A stretch of 16,682 nt of DNA from an uncultured Eubacteriales bacterium (GTDB taxonomy: Bacteria > Bacillota > Clostridia > Oscillospirales > CAG-272): assembly GCA_900546315.1 (NCBI GenBank), contig URCP01000064.1, forward strand, positions 1 through 16,682, read 5' to 3'. A program made the position numbers and the translations under genes. The notes beneath the pieces were generated by a model that did no database searches, was not told where the DNA came from, and saw nothing but the letters and a program-made list of their open reading frames with translations. Every line of letters begins with the position of its first letter. The first letter of the stretch is position 1. This document shows positions 7,398 to 14,647 of the stretch, in pieces.

Positions 7398-8715
7398 TTT
7401 CAGATACAAGACAATCGACGACGTCCGCGAGGACCTCGTGAAACTCGGAACAGACCTTCCGCTGTCGGACGACCTCTCGCCCCTCGCGAGAAAATTCACT
7501 GTCAAGGGTGAGAGAATAAACTTCCGAAACGCCGTCGCGATTCACCCGATGGAGGGCTTCGACAGTGTCCACGGTGAGGGAGAAGCCGTCGAGGGCGCGC
7601 CGTCAGACCTCACACATCGCAGATATATGCGCTTCGCGGACAGCGACGCCGGGCTTTACTGGTTCGAGGCGGTCGCGATATCGCGCGAGTCCCGCTCGAA
7701 CAACCGTCAGCTCTGGATACACAGGGGAAACGTCGACTCATTCAAGCGTCTCATCGACGATTTTCATGAAAAGACGGACGGCGCGCCGGTCATCTGTCAG
7801 CTCACGCATTCAGGAAGATTCTCGAGACCTGAGAACAAGCCCGCGCCTATCATCGCCTACCACAATCCTGTTCTCAACAAGCCGTTCAATATCCCTCCGG
7901 AGCATCCGGTCGTCACCGACGATTATCTCGACTCACTCGTCGGTCAGTACGTGACGGCGGCAAAGCTCGCGAAAGAAGCGGGCTTCGACGGCGTCGACAT
8001 CAAGGCGTGCCACAGATACCTGATGAGCGAGCTTCTGTCCGCCTACACGCGCGAGGGAAAGTACGGCGGGAGCTTTGAGAACCGCACGAGACTCTACCGC
8101 GACGTCATATCCGCCGTCAAGGCTGAGGTCGGGGACATGGCAGTCGCGACCCGTCTCGGCGTACACGACGGAATCGGATATCCCTACGGCTTCGGCGACG
8201 ACCGCGAGGATTCTCAGAAGTTCGACCCGACCGAGGCGGAAAGGCTGATCGGAGAGATACACGCTCTCGGCGTGAACCTCATAAACGTGACGATGGGCAC
8301 GCCGTACTTCAACCCGCACGTCAACCGTCCGTACTGTCACGGCGGATACGAGCCGCCGGAGCACCCGCTCATCGGTGTCGCCCGGATGATAAACGGAGCC
8401 GCGATACTTCAGAAGAAATTTCCGGACATCACGTTCATCGGTACTGGCTACACGTTCCTGCGCCACCTCGCGCCTTATCTCGCGGCGGGAGCGGTCGGGA
8501 GCGGCATGATCTCGGCGGCGGGCTTCGGGCGGATGGCGTTCGCCTACGACGGCTTCGCGAAAGACCTTATATCCGGCGACATGAAGCCCTCGAAGTGCTG
8601 CGTCACCTGCGGAAAATGCACCGAGCTCATGCGCGCGTTCACGACCACGGGCTGTCCGGTCAGGGACAGCGGAGTCTACGCGCCGATATACAAGGCAGCC
8701 TGCCTGAAAAAGTAA
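7387..8715 (+). CDS. Old Yellow Enzyme-family NADH:flavin oxidoreductase with Fe-S motif
   Basis: A 442-residue enzyme with the FMN-binding TIM barrel of the Old Yellow Enzyme group: CQLTHSGR (137-144), FDGVDIKACHRYL (200-212), YGGSFENRTRL (226-236) and a late phosphate-binding GTGYTF/GSGMIS region (352-374). Near the C-terminus C405, C408, C411 and C423 form a 4Fe-4S pattern like that of 2,4-dienoyl-CoA reductase. The C-terminal FAD/NAD(P) domains of that enzyme are missing; the protein ends about 20 residues after the cluster. At the active site the usual His-x-x-His is Lys206-x-x-His209, so the first substrate-binding His is replaced. The family usually reduces activated C=C bonds. The ATG at 7387 has GGAG 8 bases upstream and lies inside the previous gene, so a longer frame start at 7345 is rejected. 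Confidence 0.87.
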   Translation: MPFDFRYKTIDDVREDLVKLGTDLPLSDDLSPLARKFTVKGERINFRNAVAIHPMEGFDSVHGEGEAVEGAPSDLTHRRYMRFADSDAGLYWFEAVAISRESRSNNRQLWIHRGNVDSFKRLIDDFHEKTDGAPVICQLTHSGRFSRPENKPAPIIAYHNPVLNKPFNIPPEHPVVTDDYLDSLVGQYVTAAKLAKEAGFDGVDIKACHRYLMSELLSAYTREGKYGGSFENRTRLYRDVISAVKAEVGDMAVATRLGVHDGIGYPYGFGDDREDSQKFDPTEAERLIGEIHALGVNLINVTMGTPYFNPHVNRPYCHGGYEPPEHPLIGVARMINGAAILQKKFPDITFIGTGYTFLRHLAPYLAAGAVGSGMISAAGFGRMAFAYDGFAKDLISGDMKPSKCCVTCGKCTELMRAFTTTGCPVRDSGVYAPIYKAACLKK

Positions 8716-8732
8716 ACGAAAGGTATGGTCAT
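8716..8732 (+). promoter_or_regulatory. Translation-start leader motif, copy 2
   Basis: ACGAAAGGTATGGTCAT matches 3052-3068 at 16 of 17 bases, with AAAGGT again exactly 12 bases before an ATG (8737). It decides the start of the dehydrogenase gene, because the ATG at 8725 touches the ribosome site. Confidence 0.55.
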
Positions 8733-8736
8733 AAAC

Positions 8737-9504
8737 ATGAACACGACAAAACCAACAGCAATAGTGACCGGAGCCTCCCGCGGCATCGGGCGCGGAATAT
8801 CCACCCTTCTCGCGAGAAACGGCTATAAAATAATCGCGGTCGGAACGCGTCCCGCGGAACAGGTCTCAGAATACATAAACGAGCTCACAGCTCTCTCGCC
8901 TGACTCACTCTATGTCGCGGCGGATATTTCAAAGGCGGAGTGCCGCGCAGAGATATTCGACACCGCGGAAAAGACTGGCGGGTTCGACATTCTGATAAAC
9001 AACGCCGGCTGCGCGCCGCTCGTCAGACAGGACCTTCTCGAGATGACCGAGGAGAGCCTTGACAGACTGCTGTCCATCAACCTGAAGGGCACGTTCTTCA
9101 TGTGCCAGACCGCCGCGCCGCTCCTTATAAAACGCGGAACCGACGCAAACCGGATGATCATCAACATAACATCGATCTCCGCCGAGACCTCGAGCATAAA
9201 CCGCGGCGAATACTGCATATCGAAGGCAGGTCTCTCTATGGTGACAAAGCTCTTCGCCGACCGGCTGGCGGGGGACGGCATAAACGTCTACGAGATACGT
9301 CCCGGAATCATCGAGACAGACATGACCGCCCGCGTCAAGGACAAATACGAAAAGATGATCGACGGCGGTCTCCTCCCGATAAAGCGCATGGGACAGCCGG
9401 AGGACATCGCGAAAGCCGTCTTCGCCCTGACCGAAGGATATTTCGCGTACACGACCGGAAGCGTCATGAATATAGACGGCGGCTTCACCCTCTCGAGATT
9501 ATGA
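8737..9504 (+). CDS. Short-chain dehydrogenase/reductase (SDR)
   Basis: A 255-residue classical SDR. It has the cofactor motif TGASRGIG (11-18), the adenine-side AADIS (61-65), NNAG (88-91), the structural N115, catalytic Ser in TSIS (145-148), and Y159-x-x-x-K163. The C-terminal IDGGF is also typical. It probably reduces a ketone or oxidises a secondary alcohol with NAD(P)H. The start at 8737 is preferred over 8725 because the earlier ATG directly abuts AAAGGT and the leader matches that of another gene here. It follows the flavin oxidoreductase by 21 bases and overlaps the next gene by 4 (ATGA). Substrate unknown; its neighbours suggest action on a product of the flavin enzymes. Confidence 0.9.
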   Translation: MNTTKPTAIVTGASRGIGRGISTLLARNGYKIIAVGTRPAEQVSEYINELTALSPDSLYVAADISKAECRAEIFDTAEKTGGFDILINNAGCAPLVRQDLLEMTEESLDRLLSINLKGTFFMCQTAAPLLIKRGTDANRMIINITSISAETSSINRGEYCISKAGLSMVTKLFADRLAGDGINVYEIRPGIIETDMTARVKDKYEKMIDGGLLPIKRMGQPEDIAKAVFALTEGYFAYTTGSVMNIDGGFTLSRL

Positions 9505-11510
9505 TAATTTACGACAAGGAGATTCTGTTCTCCGAGGAATCAATAACCGTGAACGGCATACCGACAGAAACGCGGATCTATTCCGTCGACACGGTAGTCG
9601 TCGGAAGCGGCGCGGCGGGGCTCAACTGCGCCGACCTCATAATGACTGGTACTGTCCGGAAGAAGGCGCTGAACGGCGAAAAGCTCCGATACCATGAAAT
9701 TCCCGTCGCGGTCGTGACCGAGGGACTGAACATGGGCACGTCGCGCAACACCGGCTCTGACAAGCAGACATACTACAAACTGACGATGTCCGGCAACTCG
9801 CCGGATTCGGTCGGCGACATGGCAAAATCACTGTTTGACGGAGGCTCCGTCGACGGAGACCTCGCGCTGACCGAGGCGGCGGGGAGCGCCAGAGCGTTTC
9901 TCAGACTTGTCGATCTCGGCGTTCCGTTCCCGTACAACGACTACGGGGAGTTCGCCGGGTACCGCACCGACCACGACACCCGCACCCGCGCCACCTCCTG
10001 CGGACCGCTCACGTCGAAGTACATGACCGAGGCGCTCGAGCGCTCGGTGAGAGAGCATGGAGTGCCGGTATTTGACGGATACCGCGTAATAAAGGCGCTG
10101 ACCGACGGCGAAAAGATAACCGGTCTCGCCGCGGTCTCGCCAGACGAGAAAACGAACAGGTACGGACTCGCCATATTCCGCGCGGAAAACTATGTCTTCG
10201 CGACCGGCGGGCCGTCTGCCATATACTCCGCGACAGTCTATCCGGAGAGCCAGACCTGCTCGCACGGCGTCCTGCTCGAGGCGGGCGCCCCGGCGGTGAA
10301 CGTCACCGAGAGCCAGTACGGCATCGCGTCGGTCAAGTTCAGATGGAACCTCTCCGGAACCTATCAGCAGGCGCTCCCAAGATATTTTTCGGCGAATGAG
10401 GACGGCTCGGACGAGCGGGAATTTCTCACCGATATGTTCCCCGACCCGAAGAAGCTCCTGACCGCGATATTCCGCAAGGGATACCAGTGGCCGTTCGATC
10501 CGGCGAAGCTCGACAGCAGTTCCGGGAATGATTCATCTCTCATAGATATCGCCGTATACCGCGAAAAGATGAAGGGGCGTCGCGTGTTTCTCGATTTCAG
10601 ACGGAACCCGTCCTGCTTCGATATCTCGCTTCTCGAGGACGAACCAAAAAGGTATCTTGAGAATTCCGGCGGGCTCAGGGACACACCTATAGAGCGTCTC
10701 GCCGCGATGAATCCTCCGGCGATCGAGCTGTACAGAAGCCACGGCATCGACCTTTATTCCGAACCGCTCGAGGTCGACATCTGCGCCCAGCACAACAACG
10801 GCGGCTTCGAGGTGGACACCGACTACAGGAGCACCGGCTTTGAAAACCTCTATGTGATCGGCGAGGCGGCGGGCGTCTTCGGCGTACACCGACCGGGCGG
10901 AAGCGCGCTCAACTCGACGCAGGTCGGCTCGAGACGCGCGGCGGAGGCGATACTCGCGTCAGACGAAAAAATGCTACCTCTCCCGGAAAATATCCGGATA
11001 CCGTGCGTGCCAACCGGAAGCGAGAAGCACAGCTCGCCTGACCTCCTGCGGATACTCGAAAAACGTCTTTCATACAGCAGAAGAATGTCCTACTGCGGGG
11101 CTTTCATCCGGAATGTGAACGATATCCGCGCGGCGATACCCGAAATCAGAGCCGAACTTGAATTATTCGACAGCTATCAGACGGACAGCCCGGAGACGCT
11201 GAGAGAGCTCTCGATAAACCGCGATATACTCCTGACACAGCTCGTCTACCTGTCCGCGGTACTCGGATACGCCGAGGACGGCGGACTCAGCCGCGGATCA
11301 TACCTCATCACCGACAGAATCCCGGACGGAAGGGCACCGGTTCCGGTCGACACGGAGCACTTCACGAAAATCTGCCGGTCACGACTGAGAGACAATATGT
11401 CCGTCGAACTCGGATGGCGCAGCGTCAGACCGATACCGGAGCGCGACGACTGGTTCGAGACAGTGTGGAAAAAGTACCGCGAGAAAAATGTTAATTCTCC
11501 CGCAAAATAA
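9501..11510 (+). CDS. Fumarate reductase/succinate dehydrogenase-like FAD flavoprotein
   Basis: A 669-residue FAD enzyme. The dinucleotide-binding motif is VVGSGAAG (33-40). The segment MGTSRNTGSDKQTYYKL (78-94, in part) replaces the usual SxxAQGG region. An ATGG strand follows at 234-237, then the capping domain, then H431 in AQHNNGG, and the FAD-closing IGEAAGVFGVHRPGGSALNS (453-472). It resembles the flavoprotein subunit of fumarate reductase, but has its own N-terminal 25 residues and a 180-residue C-terminal part. Its preferred acceptor is unknown. There is no signal peptide and no haem or iron-sulfur partner gene, so electrons must come from NAD(P)H or a soluble carrier. The start at 9501 overlaps the SDR stop (ATGA). 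A longer open frame reaching back to 9102 lies within the SDR gene and is not real. It ends the operon. Confidence 0.82.
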   Translation: MIIYDKEILFSEESITVNGIPTETRIYSVDTVVVGSGAAGLNCADLIMTGTVRKKALNGEKLRYHEIPVAVVTEGLNMGTSRNTGSDKQTYYKLTMSGNSPDSVGDMAKSLFDGGSVDGDLALTEAAGSARAFLRLVDLGVPFPYNDYGEFAGYRTDHDTRTRATSCGPLTSKYMTEALERSVREHGVPVFDGYRVIKALTDGEKITGLAAVSPDEKTNRYGLAIFRAENYVFATGGPSAIYSATVYPESQTCSHGVLLEAGAPAVNVTESQYGIASVKFRWNLSGTYQQALPRYFSANEDGSDEREFLTDMFPDPKKLLTAIFRKGYQWPFDPAKLDSSSGNDSSLIDIAVYREKMKGRRVFLDFRRNPSCFDISLLEDEPKRYLENSGGLRDTPIERLAAMNPPAIELYRSHGIDLYSEPLEVDICAQHNNGGFEVDTDYRSTGFENLYVIGEAAGVFGVHRPGGSALNSTQVGSRRAAEAILASDEKMLPLPENIRIPCVPTGSEKHSSPDLLRILEKRLSYSRRMSYCGAFIRNVNDIRAAIPEIRAELELFDSYQTDSPETLRELSINRDILLTQLVYLSAVLGYAEDGGLSRGSYLITDRIPDGRAPVPVDTEHFTKICRSRLRDNMSVELGWRSVRPIPERDDWFETVWKKYREKNVNSPAK

Positions 11511-11553
11511 CATTCCGTGGCAGTATCTTGCTTTTCTGTTGCACTATTTTGCG
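11501..11553. repeat. Perfect 9-base inverted repeat ahead of nagB
   Basis: CGCAAAATA (11501-11509) is exactly complementary to TATTTTGCG (11545-11553), 35 bases apart. The left arm overlaps the stop codon of the flavoprotein gene; the right arm ends 6 bases before the -35 of nagB. It may be a pair of operator half-sites, or a weak long-loop hairpin ending the upstream transcript. No T-run follows. Confidence 0.4.
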
Positions 11554-11559
11554 AAGTCC

Positions 11560-11588
11560 TTGAAAAATGTCGGATTTTATATTATAAT
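11560..11588 (+). promoter_or_regulatory. Promoter of nagB
   Basis: TTGAAA (11560-11565), a 17-bp spacer, and TATAAT (11583-11588). The extended TG is absent here. The predicted start is near 11595. Confidence 0.82.
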
Positions 11589-11601
11589 GAAGACAGTAAA
11601 G

Positions 11602-11618
11602 TGCGCGGAATACGCGCA
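11602..11618 (+). promoter_or_regulatory. 5' leader hairpin of nagB
   Basis: TGCGCG and CGCGCA pair perfectly around the loop GAATA, within the first bases of the predicted nagB transcript and 13 bases before AAGAAGGA. It may protect the 5' end of the mRNA. It does not match a known riboswitch that I can recognise. Confidence 0.45.
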
Positions 11619-11646
11619 AAACAGAAAGTAAAGAAGGAATCAGATC

Positions 11647-12369
11647 ATGAATCTTATCGTATGCAAGGATTATAACGAAATGTCCGAAAAGGCCGCGCGC
11701 ATAGTCGCGGCGTGCGTCACACTCAAGCCCGACTGCGTGATCGGTCTCGCGACCGGCTCCACTCCGGTCGGAATGTACAAGTGCCTCATCGAGAAGAACA
11801 AGGCGGGCAAGCTCGATTTCTCGCGCGTCAGAACCTACAACCTCGACGAGTACTACCCGATCGACCCGACGAACGAGCAGAGCTACCGCTATTTCATGGA
11901 CAAGAACCTCTTCGACAGCATCAACATCGACAAGGCAAACACCCACGTGATGAACGGCAAATGCGAGGATCCGGAGAAGGAGACCGCTGACTACGACAAA
12001 GCGATAGAAGCGGCTGGCGGCATTGATATTCAGGTTCTCGGAATCGGCAGAAACGGCCACATCGGCTTCAATGAGCCCGCCGACGAGCTTATCGCGGCGA
12101 CACACCTGACCGGTCTCACCGAGTCGACGATCGAGGCGAACGCGCGCTTCTTCGAGAAGGAGTCCGACGTTCCGCGCCACGCGCTCACAATGGGCATGAA
12201 GCCGATCATGGCGGCAAGACAGATAATCATCCTCATCAACGGGAAGAACAAGCATGAGGCTTTGATGGGACTGCTCTCCGGAAAGATATCGACCTCCAAC
12301 CCCTCGACGATGCTGAACCTCCACGGCAACGTCACAATCCTCTGCGACGAGGAAGCATACAACGGCTGA
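11647..12369 (+). CDS. nagB: Glucosamine-6-phosphate deaminase
   Basis: NagB converts glucosamine-6-phosphate to fructose-6-phosphate and ammonia, the step that brings amino sugars into glycolysis. This 240-residue protein has GLATGSTP (33-40), the catalytic-region NLDEYY (65-70) with D67, and GIGRNGHIGFNEP (132-144) with N136, H138 and E143. The Asn at the position of E. coli D141 is usual in Firmicutes NagB. Length matches the short Firmicutes form, without the allosteric C-terminal extension of the E. coli enzyme. It has its own promoter and terminator, so it appears monocistronic; nagA is not in the window. Ribosome site AAGAAGGAATC lies before the ATG. Confidence 0.96.
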   Translation: MNLIVCKDYNEMSEKAARIVAACVTLKPDCVIGLATGSTPVGMYKCLIEKNKAGKLDFSRVRTYNLDEYYPIDPTNEQSYRYFMDKNLFDSINIDKANTHVMNGKCEDPEKETADYDKAIEAAGGIDIQVLGIGRNGHIGFNEPADELIAATHLTGLTESTIEANARFFEKESDVPRHALTMGMKPIMAARQIIILINGKNKHEALMGLLSGKISTSNPSTMLNLHGNVTILCDEEAYNG

Positions 12370-12382
12370 TAAACAAGCCTTC

Positions 12383-12414
12383 CGCGCTCACTTTTACCGT
12401 GAGCGCGTTTTTTT
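12383..12414 (+). terminator. Rho-independent terminator of nagB
   Basis: CGCGCTCAC (12383-12391) pairs perfectly with GTGAGCGCG (12399-12407) around a 7-base loop, followed by seven T residues (12408-12414). Confidence 0.96.
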
Positions 12415-12425
12415 CGGTTTTCATA

Positions 12426-12454
12426 TTGACTTTCAGTCGCATTTATGGTATAAT
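12426..12454 (+). promoter_or_regulatory. Promoter of the sialidase-like gene
   Basis: TTGACT (12426-12431), a 17-bp spacer and TATAAT (12449-12454) with extended -10 TGG. It begins only 12 bases after the nagB terminator. Confidence 0.88.
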
Positions 12455-12518
12455 CTGCACAGACAGCATACGGAATATGAACCTCATGTAATTTTTTCAA
12501 ACACGGAGGAACAATATC

Positions 12519-13640
12519 ATGCAGGAAATCAGAAAACTCGCCGACAAGGTCGCGTGCGACCTCATCATGTACCCGACTGACAAAAAATACACGGACGAGC
12601 ATATCCGTGAGTTCCAGGGCTGCCCGACCATCGCCGCGACAAAGGGCGGCAGGCTTTACCTCGGCTGGTACGCGGGAGGAACGCGTGAGCCGCATATGGA
12701 CAATTTCAATCTCGTCATCTTCAGCGACGACGGCGGAAAAAGCTGGTCATCCCCGCTGTTTGTCATCCCGTCGAGCAGGGAAAACAACATCCACGCGCTT
12801 GATATCCAGCTGTTCACCGCCCCGGACGGACGCCTGTTCGTCTTCTGGGTGCAGAACAACACGCATCCCGCCGGAACCGGGGAAAAGAACACTTCAGGTA
12901 CATATCTCGCGCCCTATGTCGAGGTGGACGGGACGATTTTTGACGATTTCCGGCACTCGATGTGGGTCTCGGTATGTGATGATCCCGACGCCGATAAACC
13001 GATGTTCTCTGAGCCGCGCTGCGTCAGCACGGGCTTCCTGCGCTGCAAGCCGCTCGTCACCTCGTCCGGCAGGTGGCTGTGCTTCAACTACGACCAGATG
13101 TCCGACAGGTACGGCTACACGATATCCGACGATAACGGAGAAACCTTCGTGAGACACACCGGCCCGAAAAAGGTCCCGACGTCATTTGATGAGTCGATGG
13201 CATACGAAAAGAAGGACGGCAGCATAAGAATGCTCGCGCGCACGAACACGGGCGAGCTCGGCGAGACAACCTCGCGCGACGGCGGACTCACGTGGGAGGA
13301 CGCGAAGGAGAGCGGCATCGAGAGCCCCGACACCCGCTTCTACATCTCCCGCACCCCGTCCGGACGCCTTCTGCTGATCAACAACGACTCCCGTCAGGGC
13401 AGGAAGAACATGACGCTGTACCTCTCCGAGGACGACGGCGCGACATGGAAGTACAAGCGCTGCATCGACACGCGGAACAACATCTCGTACCCCGACGCGG
13501 ACTTCCACGATGGGAAGATATACCTCTCCTACGACCGCGAGCGCACCGGCGCGAAGGAGATTCTCTTCGCGGCGGTCACAGAGGAGGACATAATCGACCC
13601 GACAAGACCGATTGACGTCAGAGTCATTTCAAAGCCCTGA
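12519..13640 (+). CDS. Cytoplasmic sialidase-like (BNR/Asp-box) beta-propeller protein
   Basis: A 373-residue protein with four clear Asp boxes of the form S-x-D-x-G-x-T-W/F: residues 69-76, 203-210, 252-259 and 303-310. Together with repeats such as PDGRLFVFW, SSGRWLCFNY, PSGRLLLINND and HDGKIYLSYDRER they indicate a six-bladed propeller of the sialidase/BNR-repeat-like group. There is no signal peptide, so it should act inside the cell. The Arg-Ile-Pro motif expected early in true sialidases is not seen; the equivalent segment reads QGCPTIAA. Calling it an active sialidase would therefore be unsafe; a related glycosidase or lyase role is possible. Its position next to nagB fits amino-sugar use, but each gene has its own promoter. 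GGAGG is placed 9 bases before the ATG. Confidence 0.78.
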   Translation: MQEIRKLADKVACDLIMYPTDKKYTDEHIREFQGCPTIAATKGGRLYLGWYAGGTREPHMDNFNLVIFSDDGGKSWSSPLFVIPSSRENNIHALDIQLFTAPDGRLFVFWVQNNTHPAGTGEKNTSGTYLAPYVEVDGTIFDDFRHSMWVSVCDDPDADKPMFSEPRCVSTGFLRCKPLVTSSGRWLCFNYDQMSDRYGYTISDDNGETFVRHTGPKKVPTSFDESMAYEKKDGSIRMLARTNTGELGETTSRDGGLTWEDAKESGIESPDTRFYISRTPSGRLLLINNDSRQGRKNMTLYLSEDDGATWKYKRCIDTRNNISYPDADFHDGKIYLSYDRERTGAKEILFAAVTEEDIIDPTRPIDVRVISKP

Positions 13641-13679
13641 GGCAGTGACATACAGTCGACGATAAGCGACAAAACACGA

Positions 13680-13715
13680 CACCGCGGTACATACGCTCCG
13701 CGGTGCATTTCATTC
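13680..13715 (+). terminator. Probable terminator after the sialidase-like gene
   Basis: CACCGCGG (13680-13687) pairs perfectly with CCGCGGTG (13698-13705) around a 10-base loop. The following bases (CATTTCATT) are only moderately T-rich, so termination may be partial. Confidence 0.6.
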
Positions 13716-13790
13716 TGAAACACATGATTCCGAAAGCCTGAACAAACATGCCGACATCTGTTTATAAAATGTAAATTTCACCGTATGATA

Positions 13791-13819
13791 TATACAAACG
13801 AGAATTTTTATGGTATAAT
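13791..13819 (+). promoter_or_regulatory. Promoter of the xpaC-telA cassette
   Basis: TATAAT (13814-13819) with extended -10 TGG. The -35 candidate TATACA (13791-13796) is at 17 bp and matches 4 of 6. The leader of about 70 bases contains a small stem, CGCGG (13839-13843) with CCGCG (13850-13854). Confidence 0.7.
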
Positions 13820-13897
13820 TGTATCAGGAGAATCTGAACGCGGAGAGTACCGCGCTCGGGTCGGATTCATTGACCACAGAAAGGAACCGTTGAACGG

Positions 13898-14581
13898 ATG
13901 AACACCGAAAAGGACAAAAACTACCGCGAAGTGAGACACCCCTCGGTCGCGCCGTATTACGTGATCGCGCTGAGCTGGATAATCTTCGCCATGCTTTGCC
14001 CGATGTATAAGATCGGACATTTTATCGTGATAATACTCATCTCAGCCGCGGAATTCGTCATACTGAGAAAGCTCATTCCGGCGAAGGTCGAGCGCATCCC
14101 TCTGCCGTATGAGGCTCCGCACTCCGGCGTCGAGGACGTCGACCGGATGATCGAGACCGGAGCGGAATACATCAGAAAGTTCGACAAGATAGGCACAGAG
14201 CTTCAGAAGCTCGATCCCGCCCTCGCGTCGAAGCTCGCGGACATACGCTCGACGATGAGCACGCTCTTCGAGTATGTCTCGAAGAACCCCGACAAGCTCC
14301 CGAGAGTGCGGCGGTTCATGAACTACTACCTGCCGACCCTCGAGAAGCTGATGAACACCTACATCGAGCTCTCGAACCAGAAGATCAAGGGCGAGAACAT
14401 AAAGAAGACCCTGACCGGCATAGAGGGAATACTCGACGTGATAAAGCCCGCGTTCGAGAACCAGCTCAACAGCCTCTATGAGGATCAGGCGATTGACATA
14501 TCGTCCGATATAACCGTCCTTGAGACGATGCTCGAGAAGGAGGGGCTGTCGGACGCGGCGAATAAGGAACCGGCGCCGTGA
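13898..14581 (+). CDS. XpaC-family membrane protein
   Basis: A 227-residue protein with two adjacent membrane helices near the N-terminus (about 18-36 and 40-58), then a soluble helical domain. The block KLPRVRRFMNYYLPTLEKL (about 133-151), followed by TYIELSNQ and the late SSDITVLETML, is the hallmark of the XpaC family (also named 5-bromo-4-chloroindolyl phosphate hydrolysis protein). The enzyme-like name is historical; the biochemical role is unknown. It is usually encoded with a TelA-type protein, as here. AAAGGAA lies about 13 bases before the ATG. Confidence 0.88.
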   Translation: MNTEKDKNYREVRHPSVAPYYVIALSWIIFAMLCPMYKIGHFIVIILISAAEFVILRKLIPAKVERIPLPYEAPHSGVEDVDRMIETGAEYIRKFDKIGTELQKLDPALASKLADIRSTMSTLFEYVSKNPDKLPRVRRFMNYYLPTLEKLMNTYIELSNQKIKGENIKKTLTGIEGILDVIKPAFENQLNSLYEDQAIDISSDITVLETMLEKEGLSDAANKEPAP

Positions 14582-14647
14582 TGCCCCGATGACAGAACGA
14601 TATTGAGTGAATCTACAGACCTTAAAACACAAGGAGAAAACATAAAA

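Noticed and set aside
6483..7505. Minus-strand open frame of 340 codons opposite the isomerase-like gene
   Set aside because: It spans three genuine genes on the plus strand, has no ribosome site I can support and gives no recognisable motif.
9102..9500. Upstream extension of the flavoprotein frame through the SDR gene
   Set aside because: The translated part is a low-complexity Arg/His/Asp-rich shadow of the SDR gene. The ATG at 9501 overlaps the SDR stop and leads directly into the family-like N-terminus.
11491..12324. Minus-strand open frame of 277 codons opposite nagB
   Set aside because: nagB is certain on the plus strand, with promoter and terminator; the opposite frame has no known motif.
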